DNA of 16,914 bases from DATAQC01 sp051001215 (GCA_051001215.1 JBPCNP010000169.1:1-16914), one strand, 5' to 3'; positions 1 through 6,048 are shown, counted from the stretch's first letter. The notes: generated from the sequence alone by a model not told the origin. Made by a program: numbers and translations.

Positions 1-137
1 TGAACCTGGGCACGGCCCGCACCACCCTGTTCGAGGACGGCTGGACGGTGCTGACCGCCGACGGGCGTATCTCGGCCCACTTCGAGCATTCCATCGCCGT
101 CACCGACAACGGCCCCGAGGTCCTCACTCTGCCCTGA
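1..137 (+). CDS. map: Type I methionine aminopeptidase, C-terminal fragment
   Basis: Only the last 44 codons are in the window (reading frame from base 3, stop TGA 135-137); the gene begins upstream. The enzyme removes the initiator methionine from nascent proteins in the cytoplasm using a two-metal centre. The visible tail reads DGWTVLTADGRISAHFEHSI and then AVTDNGPEVLTLP, the typical end of type I enzymes. The Glu in HFEHSIAVT corresponds to the last conserved metal ligand of the family (E235 in E. coli). In actinobacteria map usually sits just before infA in the ribosomal protein cluster; here about 1 kb holding a toxin-antitoxin cassette separates them. Identification from the tail alone is firm because of the FEH motif and the genomic position. 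Confidence 0.88.
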   Translation, partial: NLGTARTTLFEDGWTVLTADGRISAHFEHSIAVTDNGPEVLTLP

Positions 138-198
138 CAGCTACGCACCTGCACCTCGGTGTGGGCGGCAGGGTCTGATGGCCCGAATAGCTGGCACG

Positions 199-213
199 CT
201 AGTGCTGTTCTAG
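199..213. promoter_or_regulatory. Candidate operator, CTAG repeat before the antitoxin
   Basis: Two CTAG tetramers at 199-202 and 210-213 lie 7 bases apart, just before the GTG start of the antitoxin gene. Antitoxins of this type usually repress their own operon by binding short palindromes at this position. Only the four-base arms match, so this is a suggestion based on placement. The rest of the 138-217 gap shows no gene and no convincing terminator. Confidence 0.22.
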
Positions 214-217
214 TCAG

Positions 218-511
218 GTGCGAGTGGTCACGGTGACCGAGGCCAAGAACGGGCTGAGTGCCTTGATCGACGCCGTCCAGGGCGGTGAGACGATCGTCAT
301 AATCGACAGGGGTCGTCCCGTCGCGAGGCTCGACACGGCGATCTCCACGTCGACCGAGGACCCCGAAGGCAGGATGGCCCGGCTCCAACGATCCGGGATC
401 GTCCGCCCGTCATCGGCCGTTCCGGCGGTGCTGGCGGGGAAGCCCCCGAGACCGAGGAGCGGGGAAAGCGCTCTCAGCATCCTCGTCGACGAGCGCCTGA
501 CGGGGCGGTGA
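218..511 (+). CDS. Phd/YefM (VapB-like) family antitoxin
   Basis: A 97-residue protein starting at GTG 218. The N-terminal part, MRVVTVTEAKNGLSALID followed by a GG turn and IVIIDRGRPVARL (about residues 1-40), is the typical Phd/YefM DNA-binding fold, in which the T-x-T-E-A-K and G-x-P-V-A-R-L segments are characteristic. The C-terminal half (about 45-97) is basic and low in complexity, as expected for the flexible toxin-neutralising tail. The stop overlaps the GTG of the downstream PIN toxin gene (GTGA at 508-511), the usual translational coupling of such pairs. There is no Shine-Dalgarno sequence in front. The antitoxin frame is intact although its partner carries a nonsense codon, so it may persist as an orphan antitoxin or repressor. 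Confidence 0.85.
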   Translation: MRVVTVTEAKNGLSALIDAVQGGETIVIIDRGRPVARLDTAISTSTEDPEGRMARLQRSGIVRPSSAVPAVLAGKPPRPRSGESALSILVDERLTGR

Positions 512-969
512 GATTCTGGGACAGCTCGGCGGTGGTACCCCTTCTGGTCGCCGAGGCCACCACCGAACTGGTCGAAGCCGCTTTCCAGACCGACCCGGTG
601 ATGCTGGTGTGGTGGTCGACCGAGGTCGAGTAAGCATCGACGCTGTTTCGGCTGGAGCACTCCGAGGCTCTGGGTAGCCGGGAGACCGACCACGCCATGG
701 CCCGGCTGGAACAACTGGCAGGAGCGTGGCACGAGGTGCAGCCGGTCGAGAGTGTCCGTCGGGTGGCCCACCGGCTCCTCCGGACCCATTCCCTGAGAGC
801 GGCCGACTCCCTCCAACTGGCCGCCGCTGTGGTCGCCTCCGAAGGCGTTCCCCGCTCGATGGAGTTCGTCTGTCTCGACCGCCGGCTGGTTGGAGCCGCC
901 CGGCGTGAGGGCCTGGCCGTGGCGGTCACCGATGGACAGCACCAGGCCGGTGGCGGGCCTCCTGGCTGA
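508..969 (+). pseudogene. PIN-domain toxin (VapC-like) with an in-frame stop
   Basis: The frame from GTG 508 to TGA 967-969 would encode a 153-residue PIN ribonuclease, but codon 42 is TAA (631-633). On both sides of the stop the same frame reads like a VapC family protein. It starts MRFWDSSAVVPLLVAEA with Asp5 and has WWSTEVE with Glu41 just before the stop. It continues with RAADSLQLAAAVVASE containing Asp100 and FVCLDRRLVGAAR containing Asp124. These are the acidic residues expected for the metal site, so the reading frame is otherwise undamaged and the nonsense change looks recent. A product restarting at ATG 697 would lack Asp5 and Glu41 and should be inactive. Alternatives are a sequencing error or stop-codon readthrough. 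Toxins of this class cleave RNA and are neutralised by the antitoxin encoded immediately upstream. Confidence 0.8.
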
Positions 970-1080
970 TGCGATCCGAGTCTGGCTTCCCGACTACCGG
1001 CCAGCGCAAGCTCGGCTCAATCCTCTGCAGGCTCTTCGAGTAGCAGCGAGCCGGCCGTCGGCAGAGGTTCTCGCTCCTGG

Positions 1081-1086
1081 TAGCAT
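1081..1086 (+). promoter_or_regulatory. Candidate -10 element for infA
   Basis: TAGCAT matches the actinobacterial TANNNT -10 pattern and lies in the 970-1160 gap between the toxin remnant and infA. Transcription would begin near 1092 and leave a leader of about 70 bases before the probable infA start at 1161. No clear -35 is seen 16-18 bases upstream. A promoter is plausible here because the inserted cassette separates infA from the map side of the operon. Nothing else was recognised in this gap. Confidence 0.35.
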
Positions 1087-1160
1087 GAATGTCTGTCCCC
1101 GGGCAGCTCGACGGTTTCGGCCGCGCGCTCGGGGCTCGTGCACGTCTCCCGGAGGTCCAC

Positions 1161-1385
1161 CTGCCTAAGCCCAAAGAGGACGCGATCGTGCTGGAAGGTA
1201 CGGTTGTCGAGCCGTTGCCCAACGCCATGTTCCGCGTCGAGTTGGAAAACGGCCACAAGGTACTCGCCCATATCTCGGGCAAGATGCGGATGCACTACAT
1301 CCGGATCCTCCCGGGTGACCGGGTGCAGGTGGAGCTCACGCCCTACGACCTCAGCCGGGGTCGGATCACGTACCGTTACAAATGA
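1161..1385 (+). CDS. infA: Translation initiation factor IF-1
   Basis: IF-1 binds the A site of the 30S subunit and works with IF-2 and IF-3 to select the start codon. The 74-residue product is a single OB-fold (S1-like) domain with the segments EGTVVEPLPNAMFRVELENG, HKVLAHISGKMRMHYIRI and YDLSRGRITYRYK, all hallmarks of IF-1. The probable start is CTG 1161, because GGAGGT at 1151-1156 stands 4 bases upstream and the protein then begins at PKPKEDAI as family members do. The only nearby standard starts are less suitable. ATG 1089 adds 24 atypical residues and has no Shine-Dalgarno sequence. GTG 1188 has a possible AGAGGA upstream but would remove the conserved KEDAI segment. The identity is certain; the start is an inference. 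rpmJ follows after 16 bases. Confidence 0.95.
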   Translation: MPKPKEDAIVLEGTVVEPLPNAMFRVELENGHKVLAHISGKMRMHYIRILPGDRVQVELTPYDLSRGRITYRYK

Positions 1386-1401
1386 CAGTCAGAGGCTCTG
1401 G

Positions 1402-1515
1402 ATGAAGGTTCGCCCCAGCGTGAAGAAGATCTGTGAGAAGTGCAAGGTGATCCGTCGGGAAGGCACCGTCATGATCATCTGCTCCAACCCCCGCCACAAG
1501 CAGCGGCAGGGATGA
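1402..1515 (+). CDS. rpmJ: 50S ribosomal protein L36 (bL36), zinc-binding form
   Basis: A 37-residue protein, MKVRPSVKKICEKCKVIRRE and onward, the full usual length of bL36. Cys11, Cys14, Cys27 and His32 form the zinc-binding set of the C+ paralogue, so this is the zinc-dependent version. It is a late-assembling component of the large ribosomal subunit that contacts 23S rRNA. The start ATG 1402 has AGAGG at 1391-1395. Its place between infA and rpsM is the standard bacterial order. Confidence 0.97.
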   Translation: MKVRPSVKKICEKCKVIRREGTVMIICSNPRHKQRQG

Positions 1516-1542
1516 GTCGCGTGAGCGAAGCGAACGAGACGT

Positions 1543-1566
1543 GGCCCGAGCGGCCCTCTGAGCGGG
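1543..1566 (+). repeat. Short repeat in the rpmJ-rpsM gap, second copy at tsaD
   Basis: These 24 bases match 15722-15745, at the 5' end of tsaD, with a single mismatch. The copy here is non-coding and lies directly in front of the Shine-Dalgarno sequence of rpsM (GGGAGGT 1564-1570). The preceding 1521-1540 contains GAGCGAAGCGAACGAG, another simple purine/GC repeat-like string. The element may belong to a dispersed short repeat family of this genome; two copies in one window is all that can be seen. Confidence 0.5.
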
Positions 1567-1580
1567 AGGTATAGCGGCAC

Positions 1581-1958
1581 ATGGCACGTATCGCAGGCGT
1601 CGACATCCCCCGCGAGAAGCGGTTGGAGATCTCCCTCACCTACATCCTCGGGATCGGCCGCACCACGGCGGGCACGATCTGCGCCCAGACCGACATCAAC
1701 CCCGACACGCGGGTCCGTGACCTCACCGACGACGAGGTGGCCCAGCTCCGCACCTGGATCGACGACAACCTCAAGGTCGAGGGCGATTTGCGCCGCAACA
1801 CGGCCCAGGACATCAAACGCAAGATCGAGATCAGCTGCTACCAGGGCATCCGCCACCGCCGCGGACTGCCCGTTCGGGGCCAGCGAACACATACGAACGC
1901 CCGGACCCGCAAGGGCCCCAAGAAGACCGTTGCCGGAAAGAAAAAGGTGAGGAAGTAA
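1581..1958 (+). CDS. rpsM: 30S ribosomal protein S13 (uS13)
   Basis: A 125-residue protein of normal length. S13 sits in the head of the small subunit, forms bridge contacts with the large subunit, and its basic C-terminal tail reaches the P-site tRNA. The start MARIAGVDIPREKRLEISLT, the ILGIGRTTA helix-hairpin-helix region, the RHRRGLPVRGQRTHTNARTR signature (about residues 92-111) and the lysine-rich tail GPKKTVAGKKKVRK identify it securely. ATG 1581 has GGGAGGT at 1564-1570 as ribosome binding site. It is followed after 33 bases by rpsK, in the standard alpha-operon order. Confidence 0.98.
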   Translation: MARIAGVDIPREKRLEISLTYILGIGRTTAGTICAQTDINPDTRVRDLTDDEVAQLRTWIDDNLKVEGDLRRNTAQDIKRKIEISCYQGIRHRRGLPVRGQRTHTNARTRKGPKKTVAGKKKVRK

Positions 1959-1991
1959 CGATGCCCGAAGTAGCCAAGGTGGCAGTCACCC

Positions 1992-2390
1992 GTGCCTAAG
2001 CCCAAGCCGGGCGGTCGTCGGCCGCGCAAGAAGGAACGCAAGAACGTCGCCTTCGGTGTCGCGCACATCAAGAGCTCGTTCAACAACACCATCGTCTCCA
2101 TCTCCGACCCCGAGGGCAACGTCCTGGCGTGGGCGTCGGCGGGAAACGTCGGCTTCAAGGGGTCACGGAAGTCGACCCCCTTCGCCGCCCAGCTGGCGGC
2201 CGAGACGTGTGCCCGCCGAGCCATGGAGCACGGCGTGCGCCGCGTCGAGGTGGTCGTGAAGGGCCCGGGATCGGGCCGCGAGACCGCCATCCGGTCGTTG
2301 ACGGCGGCAGGCATCGAGGTGGCCGGCATCAAGGACCTCACGCCCATCCCTCATAACGGCTGCCGTCCCCCGAAGCGGAGGCGTGTCTGA
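1992..2390 (+). CDS. rpsK: 30S ribosomal protein S11 (uS11)
   Basis: A 132-residue protein of the small-subunit platform that contacts 16S rRNA near the mRNA exit (Shine-Dalgarno) region. Diagnostic segments are HIKSSFNNTIVSISDPEGN, WASAGNVGFKGSRKSTPFAA, VVVKGPGSGRETAIRSL and the invariant end PHNGCRPPKRRRV. The start is GTG 1992 with AAGGTGG at 1974-1980 upstream; the first residues MPKPKPGGRRPRKKERKNV form the usual basic N-terminal arm. A 12-codon out-of-frame reading MPEVAKVAVTRA (ATG 1961, stop 1997-1999) overlaps this start; I regard it as chance. The stop overlaps the ATG of rpsD (TGATG at 2388-2392), so the two are probably translationally coupled. Confidence 0.98.
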   Translation: MPKPKPGGRRPRKKERKNVAFGVAHIKSSFNNTIVSISDPEGNVLAWASAGNVGFKGSRKSTPFAAQLAAETCARRAMEHGVRRVEVVVKGPGSGRETAIRSLTAAGIEVAGIKDLTPIPHNGCRPPKRRRV

Positions 2391-3013
2391 TGGCCCGCTA
2401 CACCGGACCAGTGTGTCGGCTCTGCCGGCGCGAACGCATGAAGCTCTTCCTGAAGGGCCCCAAGTGCGACTCGATGAAGTGCCCGATCGAGCGCCGTCCC
2501 TATCCCCCGGGCGAGCACGGTCGAGGACGCATCCGCGAGTCCGAGTACCTGCTCCAGCTCCGTGAGAAGCAGAAGGCCCGTCGCATCTACGGCGTGCTCG
2601 AGAAGCAGTTCCGCCTCATGTACAAAGAGGCCAACCGCCAGGGCGGGATCACCGGCGAGAACCTCCTGCGCATGCTCGAGCAGCGCCTCGACAACGTGGT
2701 CTTCCGCGCCGGCTGGGGCGCCAGTCGCAACCAGGCCCGCCAGTTCGTGCGCCACGGCCACGTCCAGGTCAACGGGCGCCGGGTCACCATTCCCAGTTTC
2801 CAGGTTCGCAAGGGTGACGTGATCGCCCTTCGCCAGAAGTCGCAGGCGCTCATCGTGATCCGCCACAACCTCGACACCCTCGACCGGGCCATGCCGCCCT
2901 GGTTGGAGACGGCCGAAGAACCCATGTCGGTTCGCGTCCGCGACCTTCCGTTGCGTCAGCAGATCGACGTGCCCGTTCGCGAGTCCCTGATCGTCGAGCT
3001 GTACTCCAAGTAA
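2390..3013 (+). CDS. rpsD: 30S ribosomal protein S4 (uS4), zinc-binding form
   Basis: A 207-residue primary rRNA-binding protein that nucleates assembly of the 30S body and takes part in decoding fidelity; in some bacteria it also represses its own operon. Cys9, Cys12, Cys26 and Cys31 (CRLC and CDSMKC) form the N-terminal zinc knuckle of the C+ version of S4, matching the zinc-type bL36 nearby. The S4 RNA-binding domain is seen at about residues 97-160 (LRMLEQRLDNVVFRAGWGAS and then RQFVRHGHVQVNGRRV). ATG 2390 overlaps the stop of rpsK, with GGAGG at 2377-2381 eight bases upstream. Confidence 0.98.
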   Translation: MARYTGPVCRLCRRERMKLFLKGPKCDSMKCPIERRPYPPGEHGRGRIRESEYLLQLREKQKARRIYGVLEKQFRLMYKEANRQGGITGENLLRMLEQRLDNVVFRAGWGASRNQARQFVRHGHVQVNGRRVTIPSFQVRKGDVIALRQKSQALIVIRHNLDTLDRAMPPWLETAEEPMSVRVRDLPLRQQIDVPVRESLIVELYSK

Positions 3014-3026
3014 CCCACCCGTTCGG

Positions 3027-3080
3027 GCCTGTCGGCCCCGGCGGCGCCGTCAACAGGCAGTGGGCCGGTCCGCCCGGCCC
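3027..3080 (+). promoter_or_regulatory. Inverted repeats in the rpsD-rpoA gap
   Basis: The 103-base gap (3014-3116) contains two inverted repeats. One has GCCTGT 3027-3032 pairing with ACAGGC 3053-3058 around a GC-rich loop. The other has GGGCCG 3062-3067 pairing with CGGCCC 3075-3080 around a 7-base loop. Neither is followed by a T run, so a classical intrinsic terminator is unlikely. They could set relative expression of rpoA or serve as an S4 or processing site, but short inverted repeats are common in DNA of this composition. Confidence 0.3.
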
Positions 3081-3116
3081 CGGCCACCGCAACCACCACC
3101 CCGTAGGAGCAGGCTG

Positions 3117-4067
3117 ATGCTGATTATCCAGCGCCCCACCGTCGAAGCCCTGGGCGAGGCCGAGGGCAACCGCCAGCGGTTCGCCATCTCGCCCCTCGAG
3201 CCCGGCTTCGGCCATACCCTCGGCAACTCGTTGCGCCGCACGTTGTTGTCGTCGATCCCGGGGGCAGCCGCCACCCAGGTGCGCTTCGACGACTCCCTCC
3301 ACGAGTTCGCCACCATCCCCGGCGTGAAAGAGGACGTGACCGACCTCATCCTCAACCTCAAGGACCTGGTCCTGCGGGTGGAGTCCGACGAGCCCGTGAA
3401 CCTCCGCCTCGACGCCCGGGGCCCGGGCGAGGTCACCGCCGGCGACCTCCAGCCCCACGCCGACGTAGAGATCCTGAACCCCGAGCTGCACATTGCCACC
3501 CTGGCGCCCAAGGGCCGCCTGGCCCTCGACATCACCGTCGAGCGGGGACGGGGCTACGTGTCGGCCGAGCGCAACAAGCACAGCGTGGTCATCGGGGTCA
3601 TCCCCGTCGACTCCATCTTCTCGCCCGTGCGGCGGGTGGCCTTCAACGTCGAGCCCACCCGGGTCGAGCAGGCCACCAACTACGACCGCCTCACCCTCGA
3701 CATCGATACCGACGGCTCGATCTCGCCCCGGGAGGCACTGGCCTCGGCGGGAGGCACGTTGCGGGCCCTGGTCTCGCTCGTGGCCGAGATGAGCGACGCT
3801 CCCCAGGCCCTGGAGCTGGGGGAGACGGGCTCGATCGGCAGCGGGTCGCCGGACCTCGATCTGGCCATCGAGGAGCTCGACTTGTCCGAGCGGCCCCGGA
3901 ACTGTCTCAAGCGGGCCCAGGTCAACACCGTCGGCGAACTGGTGACCAAGAGTGAGGACGACCTCCTGGCCATCACCAACTTCGGGCAGAAGTCTCTCGA
4001 CGAGGTGCTGGTCAAGCTCGACGAACGCGGGCTGGCCCTGCGCGCCTCGGCGCCCAGGGAGGTCTGA
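3117..4067 (+). CDS. rpoA: DNA-directed RNA polymerase subunit alpha
   Basis: A 316-residue alpha subunit whose dimer scaffolds assembly of the core enzyme. The N-terminal assembly domain (about residues 1-225) shows the typical LEPGFGHTLGNSLRRTLLSS motif and the IPVDSIFSPVRRVAFNVEPT segment. After a linker of about 20 residues, the C-terminal DNA-binding domain follows (about 245-310; IEELDLSERPRNCLKRAQV, TVGELVTKSEDDLL, NFGQKSLDEV), which contacts UP elements and activators. ATG 3117 has AGGAG at 3105-3109 seven bases upstream. An in-frame proline-rich extension back to 3060 is possible on paper but lies in the structured leader. rplQ follows after 3 bases. Confidence 0.98.
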   Translation: MLIIQRPTVEALGEAEGNRQRFAISPLEPGFGHTLGNSLRRTLLSSIPGAAATQVRFDDSLHEFATIPGVKEDVTDLILNLKDLVLRVESDEPVNLRLDARGPGEVTAGDLQPHADVEILNPELHIATLAPKGRLALDITVERGRGYVSAERNKHSVVIGVIPVDSIFSPVRRVAFNVEPTRVEQATNYDRLTLDIDTDGSISPREALASAGGTLRALVSLVAEMSDAPQALELGETGSIGSGSPDLDLAIEELDLSERPRNCLKRAQVNTVGELVTKSEDDLLAITNFGQKSLDEVLVKLDERGLALRASAPREV

Positions 4068-4070
4068 GCC

Positions 4071-4424
4071 ATGCCCGGTACTCCCACCAAAGGCAGGCGG
4101 TTCGGCGGTAGCGCCGCCCACCAGAAGGCCATGATGGCCAACCTGGTGGCCTCGCTCATCGCCGCCGAGGCCGTGGTCACCACCGAGGCCAAGGCCAAGG
4201 CCCTGCGTCCCGTGGCCGAGAAGATGATCACCAAGGCCCGCAAGGGCGGCGTGCACCGTCACCGCCAGGTCGTGTCGTTCATCCGGGACAAGGACATGGC
4301 TCACAAGCTGTTCGACGAGATCGGCCCGCGCTACGAGGACCGGCCCGGCGGCTATACCCGCATCTTGAAGTTGGGCCCCCGCCACGGTGACAACGCACCG
4401 ATGGCCCGCATCGAACTGGTGTGA
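4071..4424 (+). CDS. rplQ: 50S ribosomal protein L17 (bL17)
   Basis: A 117-residue protein of standard bacterial length located near the peptide exit tunnel. Diagnostic parts are the GRRFGGSAAHQKAMMANLVA start, the ITTEAKAKALRPVAEKMITK-like segment (here VVTTEAKAKALRPVAEKMIT) and the end GGYTRILKLGPRHGDNAPMA followed by RIELV. ATG 4071 is preceded by AGGGAGGT at 4056-4063. Position directly after rpoA is the standard bacterial arrangement. The last codons overlap the GTG that may start truA. Confidence 0.98.
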   Translation: MPGTPTKGRRFGGSAAHQKAMMANLVASLIAAEAVVTTEAKAKALRPVAEKMITKARKGGVHRHRQVVSFIRDKDMAHKLFDEIGPRYEDRPGGYTRILKLGPRHGDNAPMARIELV

Positions 4425-5320
4425 CCCCGACCCCGGCGGGGGGCCCGGCGGCCCTCCCCCAGGGCCAGCTCTCCGTGGTGGGCCCCGACCTGGCGGCGGC
4501 CCCACCCGACGACGTGGCCGCGACTGAGACGTCCTCGGCGCCCGCCGAGCCTGCCGAACCCGGCCCCATGGTGCGGGTGCGGATGACGGTGGCCTACAAC
4601 GGCCAGGGATTCCACGGCTTTGCCGCTCAGCCCGGTGACCTGCCCACCGTGGCCGGCACCCTCTCGGCTGTCCTGTCCCGCCGCCTGGGCCACCCGGTGA
4701 CCCTGGTGGCCGCCGGGCGCACTGATGCCGGGGTGCACGCGCGCGGCCAGGTCGTGAGCTTCGACGCCGCCGCCGACCGCTTCGAGCCCATCGGCCTGCA
4801 AAAGTCGGTCAACCGGTCCCTGTCCCCGGCCGTGGTGGTGCGAGCCCTCGAAGCCGCCCCCGAAGGCTTCGACGCCCGGCGCTGGGCCCGCAGCCGCAGC
4901 TACCGCTACACGATCCTCAACGGCGCTCTTCCCGACCCCTTCCTGGCCGCGACCGCCTGGCACGTGCCAGACCCCCTCGACATCGGAGCCATGCGACTGG
5001 CCTGCGACCCTCTCGTCGGCGAGCACGACTTCACCTCGTTCTGCCGGGTACCCCGCCGGATGTTCGTCGAGGCCAACATGGTGCGCCGGGTCCTCGACGC
5101 CCGCTGGGTGCGCGCCGACGACGATGTGGTGCGCTTCGAGATCCGGGCCAGTGCGTTCTGCCACCAGATGGTGCGTTCCATCGTCGGCTTCATGGTGGCC
5201 ATCGGCACCGGTCGCCGCCGTGCCGGGGAGGTGGCAGCCGCCCTGCGGGCGTGCCGGCGCTCCTCGTCCCCCAACCTCGCTCCCGCCCACGGCCTGTGCC
5301 TGTGGGAAGTGGGGTATTGA
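4421..5320 (+). CDS. truA: tRNA pseudouridine(38-40) synthase TruA
   Basis: TruA converts uridines 38-40 of the anticodon stem-loop of many tRNAs to pseudouridine. The catalytic core starts VRMTVAYNGQGFHGFAAQP; the catalytic aspartate is in AAGRTDAGVHARGQV (Asp102 counted from GTG 4421, Asp53 counted from ATG 4568). The segment SFCRVPRRMFVEANMVRRV and then FRASAFCHQMVRSIVG-like residues near the end complete the family pattern. Two starts are possible. GTG 4421 overlaps the rplQ stop (GTGA) and gives 299 residues with an Ala/Pro-rich, probably disordered 49-residue extension. ATG 4568 gives 250 residues, close to the usual length. Neither has a good Shine-Dalgarno sequence, and coupling to rplQ would favour the longer form. 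The function is certain and the start is open. Confidence 0.95.
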   Translation: MTPTPAGGPAALPQGQLSVVGPDLAAAPPDDVAATETSSAPAEPAEPGPMVRVRMTVAYNGQGFHGFAAQPGDLPTVAGTLSAVLSRRLGHPVTLVAAGRTDAGVHARGQVVSFDAAADRFEPIGLQKSVNRSLSPAVVVRALEAAPEGFDARRWARSRSYRYTILNGALPDPFLAATAWHVPDPLDIGAMRLACDPLVGEHDFTSFCRVPRRMFVEANMVRRVLDARWVRADDDVVRFEIRASAFCHQMVRSIVGFMVAIGTGRRRAGEVAAALRACRRSSSPNLAPAHGLCLWEVGY

Positions 5321-5343
5321 CCGGTCGTCGAACGGATTAGGCT
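5317..5343 (+). promoter_or_regulatory. Candidate promoter for the small lysine-rich gene
   Basis: TTGACC (5317-5322) and TAGGCT (5338-5343) are 15 bases apart, and the ATG of the small gene begins 6 bases after the second hexamer. That spacing would put the transcript start at or next to the ATG, giving a leaderless mRNA, which fits the absence of a Shine-Dalgarno sequence. The 15-base spacer is a little short. The TTGACC overlaps the truA stop codon. Confidence 0.4.
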
Positions 5344-5349
5344 CACGCC

Positions 5350-5466
5350 ATGGCCAACAAGGCGCCGCCGTCGGGGCAGAACAAGAAGCAGGGCAAGAGC
5401 CTGCTCGAGAAGCGGGCGGCCAAGAAGACCAAGAAGGCTGAGAAGTCGAAGCGGGGCAGCACCTAG
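5350..5466 (+). CDS. Small lysine-rich basic protein, function unknown
   Basis: A 38-residue reading frame starting MANKAPPSGQNKKQGKSLLE and continuing KRAAKKTKKAEKSKRGST. Fourteen of 38 residues are Lys or Arg and there is no hydrophobic core, so it is probably disordered or a short helix (SLLEKRAAKKTKKAEK) that binds nucleic acid. I infer that it is real for three reasons. It has a TAGGCT hexamer at leaderless spacing, its composition differs from the Ala/Arg/Pro/Gly bias of chance frames in this DNA, and it sits alone between truA and rplM. Small proteins of this style occur in actinobacteria, but I cannot assign a family from the sequence. A role near ribosome biogenesis is only suggested by its neighbours. 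Confidence 0.6.
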   Translation: MANKAPPSGQNKKQGKSLLEKRAAKKTKKAEKSKRGST

Positions 5467-5516
5467 CACCTGGCCCCCTTGCCGGCCCGTGGGTAACGGC
5501 AGAGCGGGTGTCCTGA

Positions 5517-5544
5517 TTGGTGGTACCTGCCGTGTGACTAGACT
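5517..5544 (+). promoter_or_regulatory. Promoter for rplM-rpsI
   Basis: TTGGTG (5517-5522), a 16-base spacer and TAGACT (5539-5544) make a good housekeeping promoter in the gap between the small basic gene and rplM. Transcription would start near 5551 and leave about 32 bases of leader with the rplM ribosome binding site GGAAGGA at 5570-5576. It would drive rplM and rpsI, and possibly glmM. Confidence 0.6.
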
Positions 5545-5582
5545 GATCCGGCTCAGCGCGCCGATGTGTGGAAGGAACCCGC

Positions 5583-6035
5583 GTGCGTACGTACTCACCA
5601 AAACCTGCCGACATCCAGCGCGCCTGGCACGTCATCGACGCCGATGGCCTCGTCCTCGGCCGGATGTCCACCGAAGTTGCCACCCTCCTGCGCGGCAAGC
5701 ACAAGCCCATGTACGCCCGTCACCTCGACACCGGTGACCACGTGATCGTCATCAATGCCGCCAAGGTGGTGCTCACCGCCGACAAGGCCTCGAAGAAGGA
5801 GGCCATCCGCCACACCGGCTACCCGGGCGGGATCCGCCGGCGCGGCTACGAGGAGATCCTGGCCACCCGGCCCCAGGACGCCGTGCGACACGCCGTCAAG
5901 GGCATGCTGCCCAAGGGCCCACTTGGCCAGCAGATGCTGCGCAAGCTCAAGATCTATGCCGGGCCCACCCATCCCCACGCCGCCCAGATGCCCGAGGCAC
6001 GCCCGGTGGACCACGCCCGGCACCTCGCCCCGTAG
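5583..6035 (+). CDS. rplM: 50S ribosomal protein L13 (uL13)
   Basis: A 150-residue early-assembly protein of the large subunit. The N-terminus MRTYSPKPADIQRAWHVIDA, the segment GDHVIVINAAKVVLTADKAS and KGMLPKGPLGQQMLRKLKIY are diagnostic. GTG 5583 is chosen over the in-frame GTG 5568 because GGAAGGA (5570-5576) ends 6 bases before it and the protein then starts at the conserved RTYSPK. The C-terminal tail (YAGPTHPHAAQMPEARPVDH) is slightly longer than in minimal L13 proteins. rpsI follows 13 bases downstream, the usual L13-S9 pairing. Confidence 0.97.
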   Translation: MRTYSPKPADIQRAWHVIDADGLVLGRMSTEVATLLRGKHKPMYARHLDTGDHVIVINAAKVVLTADKASKKEAIRHTGYPGGIRRRGYEEILATRPQDAVRHAVKGMLPKGPLGQQMLRKLKIYAGPTHPHAAQMPEARPVDHARHLAP

Positions 6036-6048
6036 GAGACCCCCCAAG

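Noticed and set aside
1961..1999. 12-codon upstream reading frame MPEVAKVAVTRA overlapping the rpsK start
   Set aside because: The rpsK GTG has its own AAGGTGG site and the short peptide shows no sign of selection; chance is the simpler explanation.
2850..4505. 551-codon open frame on the minus strand over rpoA and rplQ
   Set aside because: It is antisense to certain genes and its composition is that of a shadow frame.
5467..5516. Hairpin TGCCG/CGGCA between the small gene and rplM as a terminator
   Set aside because: The stem has only 5 bp, a 12-base loop and no T run; support is too weak.
5755..6048. In-frame upstream extension of rpsI
   Set aside because: It lies inside rplM, is Arg/Pro/Ser-rich noise, and S9 begins at its usual place with ATG 6049 and a ribosome binding site.
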